A stretch of 64,000 bases of DNA, from positions 3,443,342 through 3,507,341 of the forward strand of contig NZ_NXGA01000001.1 of assembly GCF_002802965.1 (NCBI RefSeq), given 5' to 3'. The notes under the pieces were generated by a model. It did not search any database. It saw only the letters and a program-made list of their open reading frames with translations, and was not told the origin of the DNA. The translations under genes and the position numbers were made by a program. Positions 52,423 to 61,917 of the stretch are shown in pieces. This DNA is from Sporolactobacillus pectinivorans (GTDB lineage Bacteria > Bacillota > Bacilli > Bacillales > Sporolactobacillaceae). Numbering within the stretch: the first letter of the stretch is position 1; each line of letters begins with the position of its first letter.

Positions 52423-53211
52423 TTACACTCCGTCTATTACAGCGGGATTTTCTGCTCCCTTGTCAAATTGTTTCGTGATCGGGTTATAGTAGAGGGTTTG
52501 CCGTTTCCGTTCGGATCGGAACGAAATATCGATGTCATAGTGCAGGATGGGCACAAAATAGATGATGCCGTGATCAAGTGTGATCTCAGTATGGCCGTAT
52601 GATTTTTTCTTGATTTCTTCAAGCTGCTTGTCCATTTCCATGACAATCGCTTCGGATTTTGTAGCGATTTCTTTGACTTTATCTTCACTTAATCCCTTGC
52701 GCGCAGTTCTTCGATCATTCTCTTTCAACAGATCCTTGTAATAAGTCTCAATCCGATCAATATCTTTTTGCAGATGTTGATCCTGCCGCCGCTGTTTTTG
52801 TTCCATTTCCGCATCGCTTTTTACCTTATTGTAGGCGATCACAAATGCTTCATCCATATTCAGATCTGTCGGGATCGGATAGTGATACAATGGGGCAGAC
52901 TGGTAAACGATGCGATTCTGCTGCTGTTTCATGAATTCCGACTTTTCGTTTGTGATCAGGTTCATCCAGATCTGGTTCGAACTCTCTTCTTTTTCATCCG
53001 AAATAAAAGTGATGTGAAATTGGAAGAGGGCCCATACGCCCATGACATGTTTTTCATCGAGGATACTGATTTTCCCTTTTTCGTCGTGCAAAAACCCCGT
53101 AATCTTCTTAAGCGGGTTGACTTTTTCCAAATTGGGATCTTCTCAGTGTTTCAGTTCTACCTTTTCCAGATTCAGCTCTACTGCCGGACTTGGGTGCAAA
53201 AAAATATCCAT
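52423..53211 (-). CDS. Coiled-coil protein of unknown function with an in-frame TGA near its start
   Basis: The main part, from TTG 53130, is 235 residues with a strong coiled coil in the middle (KQRRQDQHLQKDIDRIETYY, then EAIVMEMDKQLEEIKKKSYG) and beta-rich ends. The same frame extends upstream as MDIFLHPSPAVELNLEKVEL from ATG 53211, but a TGA at 53145-53143 (codon 23) interrupts it. The TTG start lacks a good ribosome binding site, so the gene may be inactivated. The DUF6155-like gene follows immediately: the stop codon TAA directly precedes its ATG. I do not recognise the family. Confidence 0.6.
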
Positions 53212-53250
53212 CAGGCATCCAATACTAGGTAAACTAGGACGATATTCCTG

Positions 53251-54159
53251 TTATCCGCGCACTTTGTACCATTTTGGGATGACACTCTGAAATTGGTCAT
53301 AAGCGTCTAAAACTTTTTTCGACTGATCCAGCATCACATTGACTTCCGACTGTCCGAATTGAATCGCCCAGGGTATCGAGCTCAGCTGATTGACTGCAAT
53401 ATACAGTGCCATCAGTCTGAAAAATGAATCAGGAACACTGTCACAAAAATAGCCGTCAATCTGCCCCGTGGCGAAAATCGGGCTGATGTCCGCACTCCAT
53501 GTGATTCGGTTGAATTCCTCCCATGGATCACCATAGTCGAGCCGGTCAAAGTCAACAATACTCATTTTATGATCCTCGTTGATGACCATATTGCCGCAAT
53601 GGTAGTCGCCATGCTGGGCGGTTTGCGTTCTTTGATCCAGAAGATATCGGTTCACATTGATATAATCGATGATTTTATCGGCATTCCCTATCTTAATGCC
53701 GCAGTTTTTATAGGCTTTTATTTTCTGGTCCGTTTTCTGGTTGAATATTTCAGACCATGATGGGCGTTCATTTGGCACCGGATTTTGATGAATAAGCTTC
53801 AGCGTCCGCCCGGCAAAGTACCCAAGTTTATACCGTTCTTCCCTGGAAAACTTCGGCAAAACCCTTCCGGCCTCATCACCTTCAAGCCAGGTCAACAGGG
53901 TGTATACATTTCTTTCTTTATTACAAATCCCGAAATCAATCGGCTCAGGCATCGCTATGTTACTGCTGTACCATTCTTTCAAAGCCTCGTACTCACTCTG
54001 TCTTCTATCGAAATTCGAGATATCTGAGATCCGCAACAGAAACTTCCTTCGATCCAACATTTCGACATAAAACTTTTGATCATTAGACCAGCCTTTAGTG
54101 ACCGGAATTACTTTTTTCCAATCATCTGAGCCGGGGATACCGGAAAAAAGACCGTTCAT
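53251..54159 (-). CDS. Aminoglycoside phosphotransferase (APH) family kinase
   Basis: About 302 residues of the APH/ChoK kinase fold. The catalytic loop is AQHGDYHCGNMVINED (H-x-D-x4-N) and the metal motif KMSIVDFDRLDYGDPWEE. The N-terminal lobe has FLLRISDISNFDRRQSEYEA. ATG 54159 is seven bases after GAGGTGAG; a longer frame to 54219 has no better site. It could phosphorylate an antibiotic or a small metabolite; sequence alone does not tell. There is no resistance cassette context. Confidence 0.85.
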   Translation of the reverse strand: MNGLFSGIPGSDDWKKVIPVTKGWSNDQKFYVEMLDRRKFLLRISDISNFDRRQSEYEALKEWYSSNIAMPEPIDFGICNKERNVYTLLTWLEGDEAGRVLPKFSREERYKLGYFAGRTLKLIHQNPVPNERPSWSEIFNQKTDQKIKAYKNCGIKIGNADKIIDYINVNRYLLDQRTQTAQHGDYHCGNMVINEDHKMSIVDFDRLDYGDPWEEFNRITWSADISPIFATGQIDGYFCDSVPDSFFRLMALYIAVNQLSSIPWAIQFGQSEVNVMLDQSKKVLDAYDQFQSVIPKWYKVRG

Positions 54160-54259
54160 TCGTCTCACCTCTTCTGAGCAGCGTATATGTACTGTATCTA
54201 CTTTTAAAACACGCGGCAAAGCCTCTCACCCATTTTCTCATCAGGATATCACTGTATCA

Positions 54260-54297
54260 AAACAGCGCCATTGAAGCTTAATTCAATGGCGCTGTTT
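54260..54297 (-). terminator. Strong terminator after the hydrolase gene
   Basis: A perfect 16-bp inverted repeat (54260-54275 and 54282-54297, arm AAACAGCGCCATTGAA) with a six-base loop, followed on the minus strand by TTTTGATAC. It lies 22 bases after the hydrolase stop codon. Confidence 0.85.
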
Positions 54298-54319
54298 CAT
54301 GTACAAATTGGTTCGTTAT

Positions 54320-55234
54320 TCAATCGTTAAAATTGTTGTTTTCGACATCCTTAATGAAAGTCGCCAGGTGATCGAAGTAGACCGGAGCGTTATCGATCAT
54401 ATGATGATGCCCGCCGTTAGGTGTAGTCGCCAGCCGGGCGTGCGGAATGGCCTGAGCCATCCGTTTGGCGGCGGCAATGGGCATGGTTTCGTGTTCGCCA
54501 AACGTAACGAGCGTGGGCACGGTGATATTTTTAAGCTGATCGCGGACGTCCCATTCCTTTAATTTTCCAGTGACGACAAATTCATTGTCGCCCTGGAAAT
54601 CATTATAAACAGGAGCCGCCATAGTGCTGATCAGATGGGAAATAGCCGGCGGCTGCCTGCGGTCAACATAGCCCTCGTTGAGGATATCAACGTAGCCCTG
54701 GTAACGCGCATTATCATAGTCATTCTTTGCTTCGCATTCCTTCATAAACACAACGGCATCAGCGGGCAGTGCTTCCTCCCGAATTTTATTAATGTTAGTG
54801 ACATATTCATCGATGTTGTCCGTCATGGATGAAATGATCGCACCTTTAAGATGCCGGCCATATTTCAGAGCGTACATCTGGACAAGCAAACCGCCCCAGC
54901 TTTGGCCGATCAGATAAAAGTGATCAAGGCCCAGTTTTTGGCGAACTTCCTCAACTTCACCGAGAAAATAATCATAAGTTAAATACTTCCGGGCTGTTTC
55001 GGGATCGGAGTAGTCCGGCTGGTCGGAATAAAAAGAACCTAATTGATCATACATGTGAACCTGAATGTTCAATCCCTGTTCGGCCAGCATCTGAGCGAAA
55101 TTTTCATAATATTCATGTGTGCCGCCGGGTCCGCCGTGAAGGCAGAGCAAATGAATACCTCCGGTTCCCTGGGTATTGGTCCATAGGTGGTAGCCGTTAT
55201 CAAGAGTTAAAATTGTTGTTCCTTGCTTCATCAA
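54320..55234 (-). CDS. pip: Proline iminopeptidase-family alpha/beta hydrolase
   Basis: A 304-residue alpha/beta hydrolase of peptidase family S33. Oxyanion motif LCLHGGPGGTHEYYENF, nucleophile elbow FYLIGQSWGGLLVQMYALKY (Ser about 107), the Asp region VTFGEHETMP and the catalytic His in TPNGGHHHMIDN are present. The family releases N-terminal proline from peptides. It stands alone, with its own terminator. Confidence 0.88.
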   Translation of the reverse strand: MMKQGTTILTLDNGYHLWTNTQGTGGIHLLCLHGGPGGTHEYYENFAQMLAEQGLNIQVHMYDQLGSFYSDQPDYSDPETARKYLTYDYFLGEVEEVRQKLGLDHFYLIGQSWGGLLVQMYALKYGRHLKGAIISSMTDNIDEYVTNINKIREEALPADAVVFMKECEAKNDYDNARYQGYVDILNEGYVDRRQPPAISHLISTMAAPVYNDFQGDNEFVVTGKLKEWDVRDQLKNITVPTLVTFGEHETMPIAAAKRMAQAIPHARLATTPNGGHHHMIDNAPVYFDHLATFIKDVENNNFND

Positions 55235-55425
55235 TAATCACCTGATTTTTAAATGGATAGTCTTATCATATCACTAATGGGATTAAGATCTGAAAAAATT
55301 CAGGACAACGCGCATAGTTGAGGAGTCCAATTTTCATCTGAATTCTTCCTTTACCGGAGCCACATTCTTTTCAAATCGAGCACCTCCCGGATCAAAACCA
55401 ATACAACCGATTCGGGCGCTATACT

Positions 55426-55989
55426 TCACTCATTTTTTAGTATTGAATTTAGAAAAGTTTCGATCACGTACTCCCGCTGATGATCATCACGGACATCTTT
55501 GCCTGAGTATTTTAAGAAGTCATCAGCTTTGACCATCAATACTTGTAAAAATGATATAACCTCAAAGGCAGTTAGCTTTATTTCAAATTCATTTCTTTGT
55601 CCTCCGAAGTGTTGTTCGAGAAGTGGAATAATGTAAAAGGGTAAATGAATATCTGCTTTTGTCAACTCATAAATGGTCGTTGATTTTGTCAATGAATAAT
55701 ACTGCATCGTTAACTGGCTCAGATGTAAGAGCATTTGCAGCAGTTTCTCATAAGGAGATTGAGCGCGATTTTCAATGTTTATCCAGTCATCAGCAGCACT
55801 TTTTATGAGTCGATTGACAGCAATATTAATCAACTCATCCTTAGAGCTGAAATAGTAATTAATCATTGCCAAATTTGTTTTTGCTTTTTCGGTGATTTGT
55901 CTCGAAGTCACTTCTTCCGACCTTCCACTTTCCCGCAACAAATCGACAGTGGTTTGAATGAGTTTCTCTTTGACATCTGTCTTTGACAT
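55426..55989 (-). CDS. TetR/AcrR family regulator
   Basis: A 187-residue regulator. The N-terminal helix-turn-helix is SRQITEKAKTNLAMINYYFS, followed by SKDELINIAVNRL; the C-terminal ligand domain has no recognised family. It is the second gene of a pair with a small membrane protein, 20 bases downstream of it, and probably represses their shared promoter at a 16-bp palindrome. Confidence 0.85.
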   Translation of the reverse strand: MSKTDVKEKLIQTTVDLLRESGRSEEVTSRQITEKAKTNLAMINYYFSSKDELINIAVNRLIKSAADDWINIENRAQSPYEKLLQMLLHLSQLTMQYYSLTKSTTIYELTKADIHLPFYIIPLLEQHFGGQRNEFEIKLTAFEVISFLQVLMVKADDFLKYSGKDVRDDHQREYVIETFLNSILKNE

Positions 55990-56009
55990 AGATCCTCCAA
56001 TGTTTGCTC

Positions 56010-56399
56010 TTATTCATTCTCAAATAGTCGTCCGATTGTCCCTCCCATGATGGAACATGCACCAAGCACTACAATAAATATAATATAACCGTATCCCATA
56101 TTTAAGGTAAAGAGACCCATACATGAACCAGCAGCAATTCCGAACGATTGCGAAGCATGCGTTAATGCTAACTCATGCCGTCGCTTGCTCATAACCATCC
56201 AACCGATACCAGTAAATGCGGTAATAAATAAGAGCAGCAACGTTCCGAGTGTCACCCAACGGACATCCGCAGGCGTTTGGTAGACCCAGTTTTTATCCTG
56301 CAAATGAAAAAGAAGAAAAAGAACGCCATCAATGACCAAACCAATAAAACAGCCTAAACCGCTAAAAATTTGTATTGTTCTGGGATTTTCTGTTTTCAT
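56010..56399 (-). CDS. Four-helix membrane protein, function unknown
   Basis: About 129 residues with four hydrophobic helices (IFSGLGCFIGLVIDGVLFLL, WVTLGTLLLLFITAFTGIGW, and two more). I do not recognise the family. ATG 56399 has GGTGG eight bases upstream; an earlier ATG at 56432 would overlap the operator and is unlikely. It precedes the TetR gene in one operon and is probably the regulated function. Confidence 0.7.
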   Translation of the reverse strand: MKTENPRTIQIFSGLGCFIGLVIDGVLFLLFHLQDKNWVYQTPADVRWVTLGTLLLLFITAFTGIGWMVMSKRRHELALTHASQSFGIAAGSCMGLFTLNMGYGYIIFIVVLGACSIMGGTIGRLFENE

Positions 56400-56434
56400 C
56401 GCCTTAACCACCAATCTGTTAAAATCAAACACGT

Positions 56435-56476
56435 ATTAAACATGTTTAATTTATAACAAAGGAAAGCCTGTGTCAA
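56435..56476 (-). promoter_or_regulatory. Promoter with TetR-type palindromic operator
   Basis: A -35 TTGACA at 56476-56471 is followed after 17 bases by TAAATT (56453-56448; an alternative is TATAAA two bases nearer). The perfect 16-bp palindrome ATTAAACATGTTTAAT (56435-56450) covers the -10 end and start point, where a TetR dimer would block polymerase. Confidence 0.7.
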
Positions 56477-56512
56477 CAGGTTTCTATTTACAAAAAATCC
56501 TTTATGCCTTCA

Positions 56513-58123
56513 TTACAGCCATACCCGCAGCATTTCTTTTACTTTTTCTTTGCCTGCACTGCCGTTTTTTAGAAAAACGTTTGGGAATCCCGCTCCTGAG
56601 GCGCGGACATTTTCTTCACCGAAAATATCCGCTACGCGGCGGCAGATCCCGGCAAGACTTGAATCACTCCGTGCATTCAAATAATCTCTCAGTTCCGGGC
56701 CGCACATCCACCCGTCCGGCGCCGCCGGGTCGACACCGATCACTGAACACTTAACTTTGTCATTTTCCATTCTCCGGCGTGCGGAGAGTATGCTGCGATA
56801 AACGAAGTCATCTTCCGGAAGGGAGTAACCGGCAAAAATGATATGGCGGGCGTTTTCAATGGCCACTTTCATATCACTCTGAATTTCTTGAATAAACGAA
56901 GGCTTGCGCCCTTTGAAATTCGTTTGCATGGTGATCGGCGTGTGGTGGGTTTCCGTTATCGTCCCGCAATGGGCGCATTGCACCGCGTCATATACACCTT
57001 CATCCATTGCCTTTTTTTCCTCGAATGAGCGTGGCCTTCTCGGGGAAAGTGACGGCAGAATCTGGGGCGGAAACAGACTGGTTGAACGGACATCCCATGT
57101 ATCACCGAGATAGAAGGTCAGTTTCCCACACTTCGGGCACTGCCGAAAACCAAAACAGCCGTGTGGAAAATAAAATTTTCCAATTCGGACACGGCGACTG
57201 GTTACGCCATCCTGGCCATTCAAGTGTTGAACAGCCGTCTCGTTCATCGGAAACCAGGCAGCCGGTGTCTGTCCGTCCACTTTCCTGATCGCCATGAAAT
57301 GCACCAAGTCATTGAACAGTTTTACGGACTGCGGCGAATGAACGGCCTTCTGGTTGACTGCCTGATGCGCGTTCAAAATGAGCCAGAGAAGGAGCGGATC
57401 CCAATTCATTGAAATGATAGCGTAGCTGAACAGGTAATAGCGCCGGTCATTCAGATTACAGGGACTTCGCAGCATCCGCCCCTGCCCCTCCTCGTTCATC
57501 AGATCCGCCAATATTTTCGCGAACTGATTATACTGATCATACGTTTCGAGCAGGTCTTGGTTATGTAAAAGTTCATGAAACCCAACGGCATGAACGAGCT
57601 GTGTCATCATATCGACGGTTCGCCTCGCCGCAATCAGCCGATCAAGTGTGATAAACTGGCGTTCCACCTCGATGCCGTTCTGTGATTTGATATGCATGTC
57701 CAGCAAATTGTATAGATCCTTAAGGCTAAATTGCTGATCGTGGTTCCGCGGGCAGCGTTCAATGACCTTCTGAACGGCCTCCCAGTCATACAATCTTTGC
57801 AGATGCTCTGCACGTCTCTCCTGAAAGCCCAGGACACGCATGGCTTCCCCTCTCTGGCTCCGATATCTTGAATCGATCAGTACAATGAGTGCTTTAAACT
57901 CTTTTTTTATTTGATCCGTCGCCTTTGGGATGGCCTCTTTAATTGCGGATTCGAGTCTCTGATCATCCGTCTGCGCCGCTCCATGATCAAACGCTTCAGC
58001 TAAAATCTGAAAAGTTCGGCCCAGTTCATGAGTTAATTTCATTTTAAGTGGCTGCGTCGCTCCCGCTCCCCAGAAAATCACGGTTTCAGGCCAATAGGGC
58101 TGGTAACGTTTCAGTTCATTCAT
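56513..58123 (-). CDS. SIR2-like protein, stand-alone
   Basis: About 536 residues with sirtuin-fold landmarks: TVIFWGAGATQPLKMKL near the N-terminus (GAGxS/T-like nucleotide loop), IISMNWDPLLLWLIL (the S-x-N-W-D element), a zinc ribbon with CPKCGKLTFY and CAHCGTITE, and IIFAGYSLPEDDFVYRSILS near the end. The long insert between the first two motifs is unusual for deacetylases and resembles the SIR2-like NADases of defence systems. No partner gene (Argonaute, STAND, ThsB) lies next to it. Deacetylase or NAD-hydrolase activity cannot be decided here. The start is taken at ATG 58123. Confidence 0.75.
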   Translation of the reverse strand: MNELKRYQPYWPETVIFWGAGATQPLKMKLTHELGRTFQILAEAFDHGAAQTDDQRLESAIKEAIPKATDQIKKEFKALIVLIDSRYRSQRGEAMRVLGFQERRAEHLQRLYDWEAVQKVIERCPRNHDQQFSLKDLYNLLDMHIKSQNGIEVERQFITLDRLIAARRTVDMMTQLVHAVGFHELLHNQDLLETYDQYNQFAKILADLMNEEGQGRMLRSPCNLNDRRYYLFSYAIISMNWDPLLLWLILNAHQAVNQKAVHSPQSVKLFNDLVHFMAIRKVDGQTPAAWFPMNETAVQHLNGQDGVTSRRVRIGKFYFPHGCFGFRQCPKCGKLTFYLGDTWDVRSTSLFPPQILPSLSPRRPRSFEEKKAMDEGVYDAVQCAHCGTITETHHTPITMQTNFKGRKPSFIQEIQSDMKVAIENARHIIFAGYSLPEDDFVYRSILSARRRMENDKVKCSVIGVDPAAPDGWMCGPELRDYLNARSDSSLAGICRRVADIFGEENVRASGAGFPNVFLKNGSAGKEKVKEMLRVWL

Positions 58124-58230
58124 TTTTCCACCTGTCCCCAATCGATTTTGATTTTTAAATGCTGGATTTTGCGGTACTATTCATCCTATTAAAGGCACTC
58201 GTTTTTTTAGTGTTCCATTTCAGCCATTAA

Positions 58231-58260
58231 TTAAAAGAAAAACTGTCTGCTGAAGACAGT
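58231..58260 (-). terminator. Terminator of the ABC exporter gene
   Basis: Stem ACTGTCT/AGACAGT with loop TCAGC, followed on the minus strand by TTTTTCTTTT. It lies about 170 bases after the stop codon. Between them an open stretch (58285-58413) could encode GKNISKGHFFSKIFRSRKAA but has no ATG, GTG or TTG start, so I do not call it a gene. Confidence 0.75.
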
Positions 58261-58429
58261 GTTGTGATAACCCGTGTGAGCGGTTTACTCTGCAGCCTTT
58301 CTGCTGCGAAATATTTTGGAAAAGAAATGACCTTTTGAAATGTTCTTACCGTAAACAAAAGGTACCGCAGCCGCAAACCCCGCGATACCTCGAAAAAAAT
58401 TTTTAATTATCGTTCATCAATACCCATTT

Positions 58430-60370
58430 CTATTCAAACTTTCTCAAGGATTCGACCGGATCAAGGTTAGCGGCCTTGGAAGAAGGAGCGAGCCCGGCAA
58501 TCACACTAATACCAATACTGGCGATCAGGCCGAAGAGCACGAATCCGGGGGTGATATTTAAGAGCGACACATGCATATGCGGACGGGCAAAGTAATTACC
58601 AATCGCTGCAGCAATAAAAGCGATCAAAATGCCGATGGCACCGCTGAACAGCCCGAGCAGGCTCGCTTCCGAGAAGAACAAGTGGCGAATATCCTTACGC
58701 CTGGCACCAAGAGCCCTGAGAATGCCGATTTCTTTTGTCCGTTCCGTCACACTGATATAAAGGACGACAATAATCATGATTGCTGAAACAAGTAATGAGA
58801 TACCGGCTATCGCCGCCAGGACATAGGAGGCAATAGCGATATATAAGTTCAATGAATCCAGAAAAGCTCCGGCTCCGTTCGGGGTATAGCCATGTTTTTT
58901 AAAATAGTCCTGAACGCTTTTTACATTTTCAATTTTATCGATTTTAATCGTTGCCATGTTGGGCTTCAGGGTGATCTTTTGCTTGTCGTACATTTCTTGT
59001 ATGGTCGCATAGTCTGCCGTAAGCAGGCCCATTTGCGCGCTGCCGTTGAAAATGGCGGATACTTTTAAATTTTTCTGCATAACGATTGGGCGCTGATTTT
59101 TATCGGTCATATTGACATAAAAAGTTAAGGTTTTGCCGATCAGGCTACTCGGCTTTTTCGTCAGCTGCATGGCAACGTCTTTGCTTAACCCGATTTCGTT
59201 TGTTCCAGGCAAATGGCTGCCACTAGCCAAATCTTTTTTCGGAATGGCGCCGTCTACGGTCTGAAAGTATTGTGGGATCGCAATCTTGCTGCCAAGCATA
59301 ACCCGCGTTGAAGAAAGCCAGAGCACTTTTTCAGCTGAATTCACATGTTTGACCTTTTTCATTTTCTCAAGATCACTGTTTGAAATGACTGCCGATTTCT
59401 TGATTTGACTGCTCTCTCCATCTTGCTGAGACAGGCCTTTTTTCGTTAGCTGCACCACGGTCGGATTGACGTTATTCATAATTTCATCGTGGATATACGT
59501 TTGCACGCCACTTCCAAGTGAGAGCATAATAATCACACTAAAAATGCCGATTGCGCCGCCAAGCGTGACAAGAATGTTTCGCTTCAGATTGTGACTGATG
59601 TTATCGAGCGCCATTTTGAAGGTAGCACCTAGGCCCAGGTTTTTCGTTTTTGATCCTTCTTCATGTTCCGGTATCGGGTAACCATCCTTCAGACGGATGT
59701 CATCGGCGATGCGCCCGTCATCAATTTTAATAATACGTGTGCCGTAGTCGGCAACTTTCTGCGAATGCGTTACCGTCACGACAAGCTTGCCTTGTTTGGC
59801 GATTTGATCAAGGAGCTCCATAATCTGCTCGCTATTCTTCTTATCGAGCGCTCCAGTCGGTTCGTCAGCAAGAATGATGTCGGGATTATTCGCCAATGCC
59901 CTGGCAATCGCCACTCGCTGTTTCTGCCCACCGGACAGCTGATTCGGCCGCTTATGCAAGTGATCCGCAAGCCCGACGGTTGTCAGCAGTTCTTTGGCAT
60001 GCGCCACTCGCTCTTTTTCCGACATCGTTGTCATCTTCAGTGTGACGAGCACATTATCTAAAACAGTCATGTGGTTGATCAGATTAAAGCTTTGAAAAAT
60101 GAAGCCGACATTCGTCTTCCGGTAATCATCCAACTCTTTTTCTTTCATGTCATGCAGCGCCTTGCCGTTAATCAAAACATCGCCTGTGTAATCCTTATCC
60201 ATGCCGCCGATGATATTCATCAGTGTTGATTTTCCGCCACCGGATTCTCCGAGTATGGAAACAAATTCACCACGCTCCAGTTTGAGATCAATGCCATGCA
60301 ATACCGGAAATTTTTGTTTTCCGGAAAGCTTGTACGACTTATGGATGTCTTTTAATTCGATATAACTCAC
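58430..60370 (-). CDS. MacB-type ABC transporter, ATPase-permease fusion
   Basis: About 646 residues. Residues 1-230 are the ATPase: Walker A LGESGGGKSTLMNIIGG, Q-loop GFIFQSFNLI, signature [15 protein letters not shown], Walker B ILADEPTGALD. A membrane helix near residue 270 (ILVTLGGAIGIFSVIIMLSL) precedes a large extracellular domain and three C-terminal helices of the FtsX type, with TERTKEIGILRALGARRKDI between them. GTG 60370 with GGGGG upstream is the start; the frame is open 50 codons further but without signals. Such fusions export peptides or pull substrates from the envelope. No separate adaptor gene is present. Confidence 0.88.
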   Translation of the reverse strand: MSYIELKDIHKSYKLSGKQKFPVLHGIDLKLERGEFVSILGESGGGKSTLMNIIGGMDKDYTGDVLINGKALHDMKEKELDDYRKTNVGFIFQSFNLINHMTVLDNVLVTLKMTTMSEKERVAHAKELLTTVGLADHLHKRPNQLSGGQKQRVAIARALANNPDIILADEPTGALDKKNSEQIMELLDQIAKQGKLVVTVTHSQKVADYGTRIIKIDDGRIADDIRLKDGYPIPEHEEGSKTKNLGLGATFKMALDNISHNLKRNILVTLGGAIGIFSVIIMLSLGSGVQTYIHDEIMNNVNPTVVQLTKKGLSQQDGESSQIKKSAVISNSDLEKMKKVKHVNSAEKVLWLSSTRVMLGSKIAIPQYFQTVDGAIPKKDLASGSHLPGTNEIGLSKDVAMQLTKKPSSLIGKTLTFYVNMTDKNQRPIVMQKNLKVSAIFNGSAQMGLLTADYATIQEMYDKQKITLKPNMATIKIDKIENVKSVQDYFKKHGYTPNGAGAFLDSLNLYIAIASYVLAAIAGISLLVSAIMIIVVLYISVTERTKEIGILRALGARRKDIRHLFFSEASLLGLFSGAIGILIAFIAAAIGNYFARPHMHVSLLNITPGFVLFGLIASIGISVIAGLAPSSKAANLDPVESLRKFE

Positions 60371-60586
60371 GCGATATCCCCCAGTTACCGGAATCTGTAC
60401 CAAAAAGGTGGCTTGATTCCCGAATTTGTTTTTACTGTTATATTTTAACAATAAAACAGGCAAATTTAACCCGCTCCGGGAATTAAATTTCACTAAGTCT
60501 TTAGCCTTACCTTTTTGCATATTTAGATCTTACTTGGTGTCACTTCTCACTTTTTATAGGCTTTGTTAGACTAATCCTTTGATTTT

Positions 60587-60703
60587 CGCTCCATGTGCTC
60601 GCTTTCCGCTGGCGATCCGCGAGCCTCCTCGCTCAATACTTCACTGCGGGGGTCTCGCCGGGCTCGCTGTTCCCGCAGGAGTCTCGCACCTTCCCTCTAA
60701 TCG
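60587..60703. repeat. GC-rich dispersed repeat, copy 1
   Basis: A roughly 117-base GC-rich block with the phrases CGCGAGCCTCCTCG, GGGGGTCTCGCCGGGCTCGC and CCCGCAGGAGTCTCGCACC. The same kind of block is dispersed in many Bacillaceae-type genomes. It has no reading frame and stands out sharply from the AT-rich surroundings. A partial copy is at 63913-63972. The rest of 60371-60920 shows no gene. Confidence 0.7.
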
Positions 60704-60920
60704 ACAGAGTGGTGAAACCGACAATGAATTTTTTTAAAAACATAGATTTGCCAGAGAAATAATAACCATAGCATAAGCAATGACCACAGGATCAGATAAT
60801 TTTATTGCTGTTAATTACTTCAATCAAAAGTAAAACGCTTTAATTTTATTGTTTTTCGTTTTATCATTGATCTCGGAAGGGTTTCCAAATATCGATTAAG
60901 GACATACTGGAGGGATTATT

Positions 60921-61850
60921 TTGAAGCAAATTGCGATTGGACCTGAGAAAAAGCAGGCATCGGCGGTTGTTCAGGGCTGCATGCGTATCTCGGAGATGTC
61001 TGAAGACACGGTGGAAAAGCTGATCGAGACGGATCTGGAGAATGGAATCACTTTTTTCGATCACGCCGACTGTTACAGCCAGGGCGCCTGCGAAGCATTA
61101 TTCGGCCGTGTACTGGCTAAACGTCCGGATCTGCGGGACAAAATCACGCTGCAGACGAAGTGTGGTATTGTCCACGGTGCGGAATATACTTTGTATGACT
61201 TTTCGAAAGAGCATTTGCTTGAAACGGTAAACGCCAGTCTGAAGCGGCTGCAGACCGATCACATCGACTACTTGCTGCTGCACCGTCCGGACGCGCTGAT
61301 GGAGCCGGAAGAAGTGGCGGGTACGTTTGATGAACTGCATTCTGCCGGTAAGGTGCTCCATTTTGGCGTCAGCAACCAGAATCCATATCAGATGGAGCTA
61401 CTGAAGAAGAGCGTTAAACAGCCGCTTGAAGTCAACCAGCTTCAGTTCAGTATTAAAGCGACCGGTCTGGTGGACGCTGGCATTAATGTGAACATGACGG
61501 TTGACGCCTCGAACGTCCGCGACGGCGGTATTCTCGATTACTGCCGCCTGAACAATGTCACGGTTCAGGCATGGTCCCCGTTCCAGTACGGCTTCTTTGA
61601 GGGTGTCTTTCTGGACAATCCAAAATTCCCGGAGCTCAACAAAAAAATCGATGAAATCGCAGCGAAATATGGGGTCAGCAACAATGCGATTGCCGTCGCC
61701 TGGATTCTGCGCCATCCGGCGGAGATGCAAGTGATTCTCGGCACGACAAACGTGAAGCGTGTCGCTGAGTCGGCCAAGGGCGCCGATATTACGCTGACGC
61801 GCCCTGAGTGGTACGAAATTTATCTGGCTGCAGGAAACAAGCTGCCTTAA
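60921..61850 (+). CDS. Aldo/keto reductase
   Basis: A 309-residue NADPH-dependent oxidoreductase of the COG4989 (YdhF-like) group. The catalytic tetrad is visible: Asp and Tyr in GITFFDHADCYSQG, Lys in ITLQTKCGIV, and His in DYLLLHRPDALM. The C-terminal cofactor site is in MQVILGTTNVKRVAESAKGA. GGAGGGATTATT precedes a start at 60921 (TTG). It is probably a general carbonyl reductase; the substrate is unknown. A terminator follows. Confidence 0.88.
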   Translation: MKQIAIGPEKKQASAVVQGCMRISEMSEDTVEKLIETDLENGITFFDHADCYSQGACEALFGRVLAKRPDLRDKITLQTKCGIVHGAEYTLYDFSKEHLLETVNASLKRLQTDHIDYLLLHRPDALMEPEEVAGTFDELHSAGKVLHFGVSNQNPYQMELLKKSVKQPLEVNQLQFSIKATGLVDAGINVNMTVDASNVRDGGILDYCRLNNVTVQAWSPFQYGFFEGVFLDNPKFPELNKKIDEIAAKYGVSNNAIAVAWILRHPAEMQVILGTTNVKRVAESAKGADITLTRPEWYEIYLAAGNKLP

Positions 61851-61864
61851 TCTAAAAAAAACGA

Positions 61865-61899
61865 GAGGGGTCGAAATTGTTCGGTCCCTCCTTTTTTTT
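61865..61899 (+). terminator. Terminator of the aldo/keto reductase gene
   Basis: GAGGG/CCCTC stem extended by internal CGAA/TTCG pairing, followed by a run of eight T. Confidence 0.85.
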
Positions 61900-61917
61900 G
61901 CAGCAAGAAAACAGATC

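Noticed and set aside
53251..54159. An aminoglycoside resistance gene
   Set aside because: Only the general kinase fold is evident; many members of this family phosphorylate ordinary metabolites.
58285..58413. A short coding gene after the ABC exporter
   Set aside because: The peptide looks protein-like, but the frame has no ATG, GTG or TTG start and no ribosome binding site.
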